Shown here piece by piece: positions 33,545-41,952 of a stretch of DNA of 64,000 bases. A program made the position numbers and the translations under genes. The notes under the pieces are model-generated. The model was not told the origin of the DNA and searched no databases. It saw only the letters and a program-made list of their open reading frames with translations. The stretch comes from JBCBDX01 sp038529265 (lineage in GTDB: Bacteria; Pseudomonadota; Alphaproteobacteria; Rhizobiales; Rhizobiaceae), in NCBI GenBank assembly GCA_038529265.1, contig JBCBDX010000003.1, forward strand, positions 313,973 to 377,972. The letters run 5' to 3'. Position 1 is the stretch's first letter. Every line of letters begins with the position of its first letter.

Positions 33545-34843
33545 GTGCCGCACAGACTGAATGCCCAACAAGAAGGCTTTGAGGCCGCTTTTGCCGCGTT
33601 TTTGGGTTTGAAACGCGAAGTGTCCGCTGATGTTGATGCTGCTGTGGCGTCTATCCTTGCCGATGTGCGTCAACGCGGCGATGCAGCTGTCGCCGACTAC
33701 ACGTTTAAATTTGATCGGCTCGATTTTCGCAGTTCACCGATGGCCGTAAGTGTCGCTGAAATTGATGAGGCCGTTGCATCCGTTGATGCTGAAACGATGG
33801 CAGCACTGAGTTTAGCGCGTGATCGTATATTTGCGCACCATCAACGCCAGTTACCGAAAGATGATCATTATACCGATGCGCTCGGTGTCCAGCTAGGCAG
33901 CCGTTGGACGGCAGTCGAGGCGGTGGGGCTCTATGTGCCCGGCGGCACCGCAAGCTATCCGTCATCGGTTCTCATGAACGCATTGCCTGCCGTTGTCGCG
34001 GGTGTCGAACGCATCGTGATGGTGGTACCATCACCCGATGGCGTGCTGAACCCACTGGTGCTTGCGGCGGCACATCTTGCAGGCGTTTCAGAGATTTACA
34101 GAATTGGCGGGGCGCAAGCTGTTGGCGCATTGGCATATGGTACTGAAACGATTGCGCCCGTTTCCAAGATTGTAGGACCGGGCAATGCCTATGTGGCTGC
34201 CGCGAAACGGCGTGTTTTTGGCACCGTTGGCATCGATATGATCGCCGGACCTTCAGAAGTCTTGGTTGTCGCTGACAAGGGGAATGATCCAGATTGGATT
34301 GCCGCTGATCTGCTTGCGCAGGCTGAGCATGATCCTGGCGCTCAATCCATTTTGCTGACCAACGATGCGGATTTTGCCAAATCCGTAGATGCTGCAGTCG
34401 AGCGGCAACTGACGACCCTTGATCGGTCGGACACTGCAACTGCCAGCTGGCGAGATTTTGGTGGAACCATCCTGGTCGATGATCTTGCATCGCCGCAAAG
34501 CATCAAGATCATTGATCGTATTGCCGCTGAGCATTTGGAACTGGCTTGTGATGATGCCGATGCCATGGTTGGAAGGATACGCAATGCCGGAGCGATCTTT
34601 GTCGGACGCTACACACCAGAGGTGATTGGCGATTATGTTGGCGGCTCCAACCACGTCCTGCCAACCGCGCGATCAGCGCGGTTCTCGTCTGGCCTTGGTG
34701 TGCTTGACTACATGAAGCGTACCAGCGTGTTGCAGTTGGGCCCTGACCAACTGCGTGAACTTGGCCCTGCTGCCATCAAGTTGGCGGAAGCGGAGGGTTT
34801 GGATGCTCATGCCAAGTCAGTCGCTATCCGGCTGAATTTGTAG
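33545..34843 (+). CDS. hisD: Histidinol dehydrogenase
   Basis: Last enzyme of histidine synthesis (432 residues): oxidises L-histidinol to histidine in two NAD steps with zinc. Marks: AVEAVGLYVPGGTASYPSSVLMNALPA, IGGAQAVGALAYGTETIAPVSKIVGPGNAYVAAAKR, the zinc/substrate site GPSEVLVVAD and AQAEHDPGAQS, EHLEL, and GGSNHVLPT. GTG 33545. Fits the family length. Located in the murA-infA block typical of Rhizobiales. Confidence 0.97.
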   Translation: MPHRLNAQQEGFEAAFAAFLGLKREVSADVDAAVASILADVRQRGDAAVADYTFKFDRLDFRSSPMAVSVAEIDEAVASVDAETMAALSLARDRIFAHHQRQLPKDDHYTDALGVQLGSRWTAVEAVGLYVPGGTASYPSSVLMNALPAVVAGVERIVMVVPSPDGVLNPLVLAAAHLAGVSEIYRIGGAQAVGALAYGTETIAPVSKIVGPGNAYVAAAKRRVFGTVGIDMIAGPSEVLVVADKGNDPDWIAADLLAQAEHDPGAQSILLTNDADFAKSVDAAVERQLTTLDRSDTATASWRDFGGTILVDDLASPQSIKIIDRIAAEHLELACDDADAMVGRIRNAGAIFVGRYTPEVIGDYVGGSNHVLPTARSARFSSGLGVLDYMKRTSVLQLGPDQLRELGPAAIKLAEAEGLDAHAKSVAIRLNL

Positions 34844-34853
34844 GGATCGCGCG

Positions 34854-35333
34854 ATGGAATTTGCCGATACCGATAAGCTCACCGACCTGACACTTGATGG
34901 CTCCATTGGGAAGTCGACTCCTGATGTGGAGCATGAGCGGGCCGTGGCGATCTTCGACCTATTGGAGATGAATTCGTTTCGCCCTGTCGGTGATGATGCG
35001 GGCGGCCCTTACACGCTGCATTTGTCGATCACCGACGGTAAGTTGGCATTTCATATCAGGCGTGAAGGCGGCGATGATGTTGCGCTGCATATTTTGTCGC
35101 TCGGTCCGTTCAGACGTATCGTCAAAGACTATTACATGATTTGCGAAAGCTATTTTGATGCAATCAAGTCTGCCACAACATCACAGATTGAAACCATCGA
35201 TATGGCCAGGCGGGGTGTCCACAATGAGGGGTCTGAGTTGCTGGCTCAGCGCCTTGAGGGAAAAATTGACGTGGACCACGACACAGCGCGCCGCCTATTC
35301 ACACTTGTGTGTGTTTTGCATTGGAAAGGCTGA
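34854..35333 (+). CDS. UPF0262-family protein
   Basis: Protein of 159 residues, UPF0262, known only from alphaproteobacteria and normally next to hisD. Segments: HERAVAIFDLLEMNSFRP, GPYTLHLSITDGKLAFHIRRE, LGPFRRIVKDYYMICESYFDAIK and MARRGVHNEGSELLAQRLEGKIDVDHDTARRLFTLVCVLH. Function unknown. ATG 34854, 10 bases after hisD. In many relatives a low-molecular-weight phosphatase gene follows before infA; here it is missing. Confidence 0.93.
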   Translation: MEFADTDKLTDLTLDGSIGKSTPDVEHERAVAIFDLLEMNSFRPVGDDAGGPYTLHLSITDGKLAFHIRREGGDDVALHILSLGPFRRIVKDYYMICESYFDAIKSATTSQIETIDMARRGVHNEGSELLAQRLEGKIDVDHDTARRLFTLVCVLHWKG

Positions 35334-35444
35334 TTGCAGCAACCATATAAGCTGCACTGTTTAATTTCCTGAACAATTGGGGTATGGGCAGCACCAATGC
35401 GGTGCAAGACACCGCTTTTTTTGAATGAAACGCTGAAGGATCGC

Positions 35445-35663
35445 ATGGCGAAAGAAGAGCTTTTAGAATTTGCCGGAGTTGTGACGGAATTGCTTCCGAA
35501 TGCAACATTCCGCGTAAAGTTGGAAAATGATCACGAAGTGATTGCGCACACAGCCGGCAAAATGCGCAAGAACCGCATTCGTGTTCTGACCGGTGACCGT
35601 GTCACGGTTGAAATGACACCTTACGACCTGACCAAAGGCCGTATTACTTACCGCTACAAGTAA
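35445..35663 (+). CDS. infA: Translation initiation factor IF-1
   Basis: OB-fold protein of 72 residues that occupies the ribosomal A site at initiation. Sequence MAKEELLEFAGVVTELLPNATFRVKL to DLTKGRITYRYK is the standard IF-1, with HTAGKMRKNRIRVLTGDRVTVE in the middle. Start ATG 35445 (GAAGGA upstream), giving the exact family length; a longer frame from 35397 is not used. Confidence 0.98.
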   Translation: MAKEELLEFAGVVTELLPNATFRVKLENDHEVIAHTAGKMRKNRIRVLTGDRVTVEMTPYDLTKGRITYRYK

Positions 35664-35726
35664 GCGTTCGGCCGTTTGGTCGGCACGCTTTTTGGTTTCG
35701 CGTCGGGAGACAGACGGGGTCGCGCG

Positions 35727-36401
35727 ATGAGCGTTTTCCAAAACTTGATATTGGCTTCCGGGTCGCCACGTCGCGTAGAGCTACTGGCGCAGGCAGGTAT
35801 AAAGGCCGACCGGCTTTTGCCTGCCAACATCGATGAAAGCCCGATCAAGGCTGAGCATCCGCGTTCGCTGGCGCGCCGCCTTTCGTACGGCAAGGCCATT
35901 GCTGCGCGTGACATCGTTCGGCGAGAGGCAAAAGAACGCGCCGCTAAAAGCGCTGCCGATGCAGATGAAAACGACGATGCTGCAATAGAGCCTTACATTC
36001 TGGCAGCTGACACAGTGGTTGCCGTTGGCAGATTCATTTTGCCCAAGGCTGAGACAATCGATGAGGCGTCACAATGCCTGCGTTTGCTCTCCGGGCGGAT
36101 GCACCGTGTGTTCACCGGACTATGCGTCGTCACACCCAAGGGTAAGGTTCGTCAGCGCGTTGTTGAAACCAAAGTGCGTTTCAAGCGTGTCTCACGCGAA
36201 GAATTTGAGAGCTATCTGGCTTCGGGTGAATGGCGCGGCAAAGCCGGCGGCTATGCCGTCCAAGGCCTTGCGGGAACTTTCGTCGTTCGGCTTGTTGGAT
36301 CGTATTCAAATGTTGTCGGGCTCCCGATTTATGAGACCGTCGATCTGATGGTCGGGGAGGGCTATAAAGTGCACTTTAACTGGTTGTCTGGGGGCGTTTA
36401 A
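35727..36401 (+). CDS. maf: Maf-like nucleoside triphosphate pyrophosphatase
   Basis: Housecleaning enzyme of 224 residues that hydrolyses nucleoside triphosphates (dTTP/UTP or modified ones). N-terminal ASGSPRRVELLAQAG is the Maf signature; ILAADTVVAVGRFILPKA holds the catalytic Asp, and KAGGYAVQGLAGTFVVRLVGSYSNVVGLPIYET ends the domain. An insertion rich in Ala, Asp and Glu (KERAAKSAADADENDDA) lies in the middle. ATG 35727. The next gene yacG starts five bases after the stop. Confidence 0.94.
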   Translation: MSVFQNLILASGSPRRVELLAQAGIKADRLLPANIDESPIKAEHPRSLARRLSYGKAIAARDIVRREAKERAAKSAADADENDDAAIEPYILAADTVVAVGRFILPKAETIDEASQCLRLLSGRMHRVFTGLCVVTPKGKVRQRVVETKVRFKRVSREEFESYLASGEWRGKAGGYAVQGLAGTFVVRLVGSYSNVVGLPIYETVDLMVGEGYKVHFNWLSGGV

Positions 36402-36405
36402 GGCT

Positions 36406-36591
36406 GTGTCGGAAGCTGAGAAAGTTGCGCATTTTCGTCCGAAACGGGCCTGTCCGGAGTGCGGTAAGCCTTCTGATCGCGCAACCTATCCGTTCTGTTC
36501 AAAACGATGCAAGAACATCGATCTTAATCGCTGGCTTTCGGGCACGTATGTAATACCTGGCCCGCCAGTTGAAGAAGATGAGGATAGCTGA
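36406..36591 (+). CDS. yacG: DNA gyrase inhibitor YacG (zinc protein)
   Basis: Protein of 61 residues with the YacG zinc finger: CPECGKPSDRATYPFCSKRCKNIDL (four cysteines, C-x2-C and C-x3-C). YacG binds GyrB and lowers gyrase activity (family knowledge). GTG 36406; partner maf gene lies five bases upstream, the usual alphaproteobacterial arrangement. The tail is acidic. Confidence 0.94.
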   Translation: MSEAEKVAHFRPKRACPECGKPSDRATYPFCSKRCKNIDLNRWLSGTYVIPGPPVEEDEDS

Positions 36592-36596
36592 GGCGC

Positions 36597-36998
36597 TTAG
36601 CCCGCTCCTTCATACACATCGACATGGGTAACACGACCATTTTTCCCCATGATGCGGACGTAGACGTAGTGACCGCGCCCACTCATCACATCGTCGCGAA
36701 TGTACTTCTCAACGGAGCGTCCGGCTTGATAGAGCTGCGGCAGCTTTGATCGCATGTTCCGATCGCTGAATATCGGGTCGCTCGTATCCAATTCCTGTCG
36801 AATGCCAAAGCGGTGATAGTTGGCTCTGTCCTGCGCCAATATGGCGCCGAATGAAGTGAGTTTGGTACCGCTTGAATTGACTGTGTCCTCTGCGTCAAGC
36901 CAAGTCAGATATTCGGCCAATACTTCTTCACCCATCGCATTCGACGTTTGAAGTGCAGCGAAAACAGCCAACATGCCGAAAAGTCTTTTATGACGCAT
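36597..36998 (-). CDS. Hypothetical secreted protein
   Basis: Protein of 133 residues, not recognised. Signal peptide MRHKRLFGMLAVFAALQTSNAMG; the mature part begins EEVLAEYLTWLDAEDTVNSSG and ends with a short strand pair (GHYVYVRIMGKNGRVTHVDVYEGAG). Two or three conserved-looking blocks but no metal or catalytic motif visible. Convergent with yacG, stops five bases apart; upstream lies a 243-base AT-rich region with two palindromes. Confidence 0.6.
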   Translation of the reverse strand: MRHKRLFGMLAVFAALQTSNAMGEEVLAEYLTWLDAEDTVNSSGTKLTSFGAILAQDRANYHRFGIRQELDTSDPIFSDRNMRSKLPQLYQAGRSVEKYIRDDVMSGRGHYVYVRIMGKNGRVTHVDVYEGAG

Positions 36999-37160
36999 AA
37001 GCGCTCCTTAAGCTCAACTTCCGGGTTGCCAGTAGAATCTGGCTACCATCAAAGTTCAATCGGCATAACGGTGACTCCGACCAGTCTTCTGCAACCTGGC
37101 ACGACCTCAGCGTGTGTTTTGAAACATTTGCACGAAACAACATGAAATAAATAAGAATAA

Positions 37161-37178
37161 TGTCAATTTTGATTGACA
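37161..37178. promoter_or_regulatory. 18-bp palindrome I (TGT-N12-ACA)
   Basis: TGTCAAT-TTTG-ATTGACA, a perfect 7-base inverted repeat about 64 bases before the ATG at 37242. With palindrome II it makes a pair of similar sites 26 bases centre to centre, as expected for a dimeric repressor binding twice. TGT-N12-ACA sites of this kind are bound by PpsR/CrtJ-like and other regulators; the actual protein is unknown. Confidence 0.65.
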
Positions 37179-37186
37179 ATTATGAA

Positions 37187-37204
37187 TGTAAATCCAAATT
37201 TACA
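37187..37204. promoter_or_regulatory. 18-bp palindrome II (TGT-N12-ACA)
   Basis: TGTAAAT-CCAA-ATTTACA, a perfect 7-base inverted repeat, 8 bases after palindrome I and 37 bases before the ATG of the hypothetical gene at 37242. Both share the frame TGT-x-AAT ... ATT-x-ACA. The position fits repression of the plus-strand gene. Confidence 0.65.
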
Positions 37205-37241
37205 TCTGTAATGTCAAACACACACACAAGGGGCAAAATCT

Positions 37242-37751
37242 ATGTCAGTGACACTACGTATTGTCGGAATCTATTATTATCAGTCCGATATTCCCTACAC
37301 CAGCGGCATGACAGTGATGGATGTGCTTAATTACGCGAGTACGCATCCTGTCGACGATGGAAGTCTGAAAGCCAAAACATTTAGTTTTGAAACCGGCACA
37401 CTTCACGTGGGATCTCAGGCGGGGCAGCCGAGTATCACATCTTTTTATGCAGACTATGAAGATGCATTCCAGAGCCGGACATCGGGTTTGATGAAGGATG
37501 CTGGGCCTTATTATCTTGCAGAAGACACATCGTCTTCACCTGCTTTTACCGCTTGGCAATATTACGTCTTCACCAAGCCTTTGCAGGAGGGTGGGGCTGT
37601 CTATCAGGTCAATGATCCGCGTGTGGAGTCCTTCGTCAATGCCGAAGTGCCGGATGGTGGCTTTGTTACTTGGCGTCTATGTAAAATTCTTGGCACGACG
37701 CAAGCGATGCCGCCGCATAAGATGGGCTACGTCAACAAGATGATCAGCTGA
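37242..37751 (+). CDS. Hypothetical protein under a twin-palindrome promoter
   Basis: Protein of 169 residues I do not recognise. No signal peptide or membrane helix; the sequence opens with MSVTLRIVGIYYYQSDIPY and is rich in Tyr, Ser and Thr, with probable beta strands throughout. Start ATG 37242 has AAGGGG 8 bases before it, so translation is well supported. Codons and bases are AT-richer than neighbours, a hint of transfer. Two palindromes lie just upstream. It is single, with recO following 85 bases later. Confidence 0.65.
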   Translation: MSVTLRIVGIYYYQSDIPYTSGMTVMDVLNYASTHPVDDGSLKAKTFSFETGTLHVGSQAGQPSITSFYADYEDAFQSRTSGLMKDAGPYYLAEDTSSSPAFTAWQYYVFTKPLQEGGAVYQVNDPRVESFVNAEVPDGGFVTWRLCKILGTTQAMPPHKMGYVNKMIS

Positions 37752-37836
37752 TCGAACACGACGGGCAGGGGGCGGGCATTTGTCCGCCTCTTGCTACTGT
37801 GATTGCGTTCGTGGCTTTATCCATTAAACCGAGCCA

Positions 37837-38568
37837 ATGGAATGGTCGGGCGAAGGCTTCATAATCGGAACGCGCAAGCATGGCGAGACCAGCTTGATCG
37901 TCGAGCTCATGACCCGCGAGCGCGGTCGTCATTTGGGTTTGGTAAGGGGCGGGCGGTCCCGGAAGCAGCAACCAGTTTTGCAGCCCGGTAACCGCGTCGA
38001 AGTAAATTGGCGGGCCCGCCTTGATGAACATCTTGGGACCTATACGGCGGAGTTGCTTGAGAGCCACGCTGCGCGCCTGATGGAGACCGCGCACGGTCTC
38101 AACGGTATTCAGCTGATCGGCGGTCATTTACGTCTTCTGCCGGAGCGTGACCCGCATCCAGCGCTTTTTGATGCGCTGACCGTTTTGCTTGAACATATCA
38201 ACACACCCATGCTTTCCGGCCCCTTAATGGTTCGTTTTGAGCTGCAATTGCTCGAAGAATTGGGTTTCGGCCTTAATCTGAGGGAGTGCGCAGGTTCCGG
38301 GCGTACTGACGAACTGGTGTATGTTAGTCCAAAATCCGGCCAGGCCGTTAACCGTGAGACGGGCGCGCCTTGGGCTGACAAGATGCTGGCGCTTCCCTCA
38401 TTTCTGACGGCGCGCGAGGGGCGCCAGTGCGATGCGCAGGATCTGGGTGACGCCTTTAAGCTTACCGGTTATTTCCTTCAACGCGATGTTTGGGGCGCGC
38501 GAGGCGTCGAGGTGCCAGCGACCAGAGACGTCTTTATTCGAGGTGTGGCGAAGGCCTTGGATGCTTGA
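37837..38568 (+). CDS. recO: DNA repair protein RecO
   Basis: Recombination mediator of 243 residues that acts with RecR to load RecA at gaps. The N-terminal OB domain starts MEWSGEGFIIGTRKHGETSLIVELMTRERGRHLGLVRGGRS; the helical part holds FELQLLEELGFGLNLRECAGSG with VYVSPKSGQAV, typical of RecO (the zinc cysteines of some homologues are not kept). ATG 37837. The stop directly abuts the stop of the convergent MFS gene. Confidence 0.95.
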   Translation: MEWSGEGFIIGTRKHGETSLIVELMTRERGRHLGLVRGGRSRKQQPVLQPGNRVEVNWRARLDEHLGTYTAELLESHAARLMETAHGLNGIQLIGGHLRLLPERDPHPALFDALTVLLEHINTPMLSGPLMVRFELQLLEELGFGLNLRECAGSGRTDELVYVSPKSGQAVNRETGAPWADKMLALPSFLTAREGRQCDAQDLGDAFKLTGYFLQRDVWGARGVEVPATRDVFIRGVAKALDA

Positions 38569-39801
38569 TCACTCCGCTGGTTGTAGCCGGTTGACGCCCC
38601 GTTCGCGGATTGGCCAATGCACGATAGCAGCAAAGATACCGAGGGCTACGCCAAGCCACCAAACAGGATCGAAGGTGCCGTAAATATCGTAAAGATAACC
38701 GCCAAGCCAAACACCAAGGAAGGAGCCGATCTGGTGCGAAAAGAAGACGACACCACCCAGCATGCCAAGATATTTAGTGCCGAACATGATTGCCACGAGC
38801 GCATTCGTTGGTGGGACGGTCGATAGCCAGAGCAGGCCCATGATGGCTGCAAAGATGGTGACTGAGAGGCCTGTTTGGGGAAGTAACAGGAAAGCAGTCA
38901 CGGCAATGGACCGTCCAATATATATTAGGGCCAAAAAAATCGGTTTTGAGTATTTTTGCCCGATCACGCCCGAAGCCAACGATCCAATAATGTTGAAGAA
39001 ACCGATGAGCGCGATCGCGATCACGGCATAGCGCGCATCAAGGCCGATATCGTTGATATAGGCCGGGAAGTGCGCCGTGATAAACGCAACCTGAAAACCA
39101 CAAACAAAGAAACCGGCTATCAACAGCAAGAAGGATTGGTGCCCGAACGCCTCGCGCAACGCCTGACCAATTGATTGGTCGATCTCATCCTGGCTTGTCT
39201 TGCCGGATGTTGAGTTGCCGCGCAGCGGGATAGCGAGCACTGGAATGATCAGCATTAGCGCTGAAAGAATGAGGAGTGAGTCCTGCCAGCCGAACTGGTT
39301 GATCAGCGCTTGAGAAAAGGGTGCAAACACAAACATGCCCGCCGAACCTGCGGCAGTGCCCATGCCAAAGGCAAAGGAGCGCTGTTCTGGCGTTACATTG
39401 CGCGCGAAGGCAGCAAGAATAATTCCAAAGGAGCCCGCGCCGATCGCCATACCTACAAGCAAGCCACCGCCCATATGCAGGTAAAAAAGGCTGTCCGGCG
39501 TTGCCATCATCAAAAGGCCGACAGCATACATGATGCCGGAGGCGGCCAGTACGCGCCAAGTTCCATGCTTGTCTGCAATGGCACCAAAGAAGGGCTGGCT
39601 AACACCCCACATCAGGTTTTGAATTGCCATGGCGAGGCCAAAATCGGTTCTCGACCAACCAGTATCAGTCAGCATTGGGAGCTGGAAGAAGCCCATTGCG
39701 GAGCGAGGCCCGAACGTGATTGCAGCGATCAAGCAACCGGCCACAATGATTAGCCAGGGATAAGAACTTTGCGATGTAGTCTTCTGTACAGCAGTCGTCA
39801 T
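38569..39801 (-). CDS. MFS transporter
   Basis: Membrane transporter of 410 residues with about 12 helices. The loop after helix 2 holds the MFS signature region: GAIADKHGTWRVLAASGIMYAVG. The N-terminal part (GFFQLPMLTDTGWSRTDFGLAMAIQNLMWGVSQPFFG) resembles MFS carriers for organic anions such as the oxalate/formate group; substrate unknown. ATG 39801 with GAGGA about 9 bases before; the frame from 39894 is not used. Confidence 0.88.
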   Translation of the reverse strand: MTTAVQKTTSQSSYPWLIIVAGCLIAAITFGPRSAMGFFQLPMLTDTGWSRTDFGLAMAIQNLMWGVSQPFFGAIADKHGTWRVLAASGIMYAVGLLMMATPDSLFYLHMGGGLLVGMAIGAGSFGIILAAFARNVTPEQRSFAFGMGTAAGSAGMFVFAPFSQALINQFGWQDSLLILSALMLIIPVLAIPLRGNSTSGKTSQDEIDQSIGQALREAFGHQSFLLLIAGFFVCGFQVAFITAHFPAYINDIGLDARYAVIAIALIGFFNIIGSLASGVIGQKYSKPIFLALIYIGRSIAVTAFLLLPQTGLSVTIFAAIMGLLWLSTVPPTNALVAIMFGTKYLGMLGGVVFFSHQIGSFLGVWLGGYLYDIYGTFDPVWWLGVALGIFAAIVHWPIRERGVNRLQPAE

Positions 39802-39962
39802 GCCCGTTCGTCCTCTTCGGCGCTCACTTATGACGTTTTGAACCTGTCGGGCAATGCAGAAGAAGTGAACCATATGTGCAGCGGGATTGAACAATCGAAC
39901 GGCACGGATGGTCGAATCACCATGATTCCGCTAGAAATTTCAAAAATTGGTGGGAGTGATTC

Positions 39963-40841
39963 GTGCGCAAAACAAATCTGCTTTTGACTTCTGTGTCCGC
40001 CTTGGCGGCATCGGCCCTATTTTCGCCATCGTCTGCACAAGCGACCGAAGGCGATTACCAGTGTTCAACCGGCTATCGGATTGCACTGCCTGCGCCAGAT
40101 AAGAATGGTGTCATACAGACATTTGCCATATTTGATCGAATGATCTTTGAAGGCGATGGCCTGTGGCTGCATGATGACACAAACATCGCCTTTCGCCTGG
40201 ACGGTGAAGTTGCAGTTCTCGATGTCGATGGTCGTGAGATTGCCTGTGAGAAAGTCGCACAGGCAGTTGTAACAACAACTGTTGAGCCTGCCAGCGCTCG
40301 CGCTACGCCGCTGGATGCAGACAAAGCGCAAGTTACTGCCGCGGCACCGCAGACTGGCTCGACCAAATCAAGTCGTGTCGTGCCGTCGGCTGAAGCAACA
40401 GCGCAGGCGGGTGTAAACTCGATTGAACCGCTCGTACCTTCCATTGAAACTGTGCCGGCAGAGACAGCGGTTTCTGACGTGGCATCTGAGTCAGTGACTG
40501 TTGTTGACGAGCAGGTCGCGGCATTGCCTGCCGATGTGGACGCGGAAACAACGGGTTCTGTGGAATTGGCACCGGATACATCCCAAACAGCCGCTTCCAC
40601 CACTTTGACCGGTCAGTCACGTGGCGGTCGATTGCGTGCTGGGCCCGGTACTGATTTTGCCATCGCCGGAGCCCTTGAGGCGGGCACGCCAGTGACCATT
40701 GTTGAAAATGTTGGCAACGAATTCCGCGGTTTTGACTGGTTCGAGATCGAATATGGCGACAGCCAGCGCGCATTTACCTGGGGCGGCATTCTGTGCTCAG
40801 ACGGTGTGAAGGCAGACGGTGTGTTTGAAATCTGTGGCTAA
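39963..40841 (+). CDS. SH3-domain-containing secreted protein
   Basis: Exported protein of 292 residues. Signal peptide MRKTNLLLTSVSALAASALFSPSSAQA; a 75-residue N-terminal domain with two Cys (YQCSTGY, EIACEKV); a long Ala/Thr/Val/Glu-rich linker of low complexity (about 100-205); and a C-terminal bacterial SH3 domain: GGRLRAGPGTDFAIAGALEAGTPVTIVENVGNEFRGFDWFEIEYGD. Such proteins often bind envelope components. GTG 39963. Function unknown; the linker probably spans periplasm. Confidence 0.78.
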   Translation: MRKTNLLLTSVSALAASALFSPSSAQATEGDYQCSTGYRIALPAPDKNGVIQTFAIFDRMIFEGDGLWLHDDTNIAFRLDGEVAVLDVDGREIACEKVAQAVVTTTVEPASARATPLDADKAQVTAAAPQTGSTKSSRVVPSAEATAQAGVNSIEPLVPSIETVPAETAVSDVASESVTVVDEQVAALPADVDAETTGSVELAPDTSQTAASTTLTGQSRGGRLRAGPGTDFAIAGALEAGTPVTIVENVGNEFRGFDWFEIEYGDSQRAFTWGGILCSDGVKADGVFEICG

Positions 40842-40926
40842 AGCGCCACAATTTACGACATTACGTTAAGTCAGCCGCCTATCCCTCGACTCCGTTTTCT
40901 CTGGTTGTTAATGATTAGTTAACAAG

Positions 40927-41943
40927 TTGGGGAAAATCACGAAGCATCTTACAGGACTACTCGTTGCAAATACTGCTATGCTTGCACTTACAACATATGC
41001 GCAGGCAGCAGACGAGGTTTTTGTCGATATTGAAGAATCGAAACCATTCGATTTCTCGCTAGGCGCTATCATTCTTGGCCGCTCCGGCAGTGGCGGCACC
41101 GTACTTCTGGACTCTGATGGAACACCTGTTGCGACCTCATCAAATGATCTGGTCCCCAGTTTGGGCTTGGATGCAAAGGCCAGCGCTGAGCTGACAAATA
41201 GCCTGTCTCTGTCGGCGCGCGCTATCGCCACATTTTCACTTGAGCAAAGTGACTCCGGCGAGGTTAGCCCGACAAACGCCCCTCCCGGTTTGGGTTTCTC
41301 TGATTTTGATGGCTCCGGTAACAATGGCCTGTTCAATCCGCCTGACTACGGTTTCAAAGTTGATAGCAGCTCAAGCTTAACCTCGCTGGAGGCCAACCTC
41401 TCCTATGATCTAGGTGTCGCACCAGTCTCGGTATTTGTAGGTGGTCGCTACGTGAGTTTAGATGACGAACTCGATTTGCTCATTACGACCGAGCAATTTG
41501 GTGCCGCCAGCAACCGCACTTTGTTGGAAACGAACAATGATCTTTTCGGTGCTCAAATCGGCCTTATGGTTGAAGCGCCGGATACAGGGACACGCTTTTC
41601 GGGCTATGCAGCTGGCTCAGTCGGTTACTACGCTGGCAACGCCAACCTGAACGTCGGCTCATCAGGTTTAGTACTCTTTACAACCGCCCCCGGAGATATC
41701 GTTACTTCAACAACTGCTTCAGAAAGCTTCAATACTTTCGGCGCTGACTTTGAGATCGCCGGGTCCTATCAAATCACCGAGCGTGCTGATTTCACACTGG
41801 GCTACAAGCTCATGTATTTTGACAAGGTCGCTTACACGGTGCCGAGCCTTGGTTTGTCAGACTCTACCGGCACATTTGCCGACATCGGATATGACAGCGT
41901 GATCTATCATGGTTTGACAGCGCGCCTCTCGCTCAAGTTCTGA
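40927..41943 (+). CDS. Putative outer-membrane beta-barrel protein
   Basis: Protein of 338 residues with signal peptide (LTGLLVANTAMLALTTYAQAA) and alternating polar/aromatic strands to the end (LTARLSLKF, a C-terminal Phe as in outer-membrane barrels). Segments such as VSVFVGGRYVSLDDELDLL and ADFTLGYKLMYFDKVAY look like transmembrane strands. No exact family. Start is TTG 40927 without a strong ribosome site, so the N-terminal start is uncertain, but the signal peptide fits. Confidence 0.7.
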   Translation: MGKITKHLTGLLVANTAMLALTTYAQAADEVFVDIEESKPFDFSLGAIILGRSGSGGTVLLDSDGTPVATSSNDLVPSLGLDAKASAELTNSLSLSARAIATFSLEQSDSGEVSPTNAPPGLGFSDFDGSGNNGLFNPPDYGFKVDSSSSLTSLEANLSYDLGVAPVSVFVGGRYVSLDDELDLLITTEQFGAASNRTLLETNNDLFGAQIGLMVEAPDTGTRFSGYAAGSVGYYAGNANLNVGSSGLVLFTTAPGDIVTSTTASESFNTFGADFEIAGSYQITERADFTLGYKLMYFDKVAYTVPSLGLSDSTGTFADIGYDSVIYHGLTARLSLKF

Positions 41944-41952
41944 TTTGAAAAG

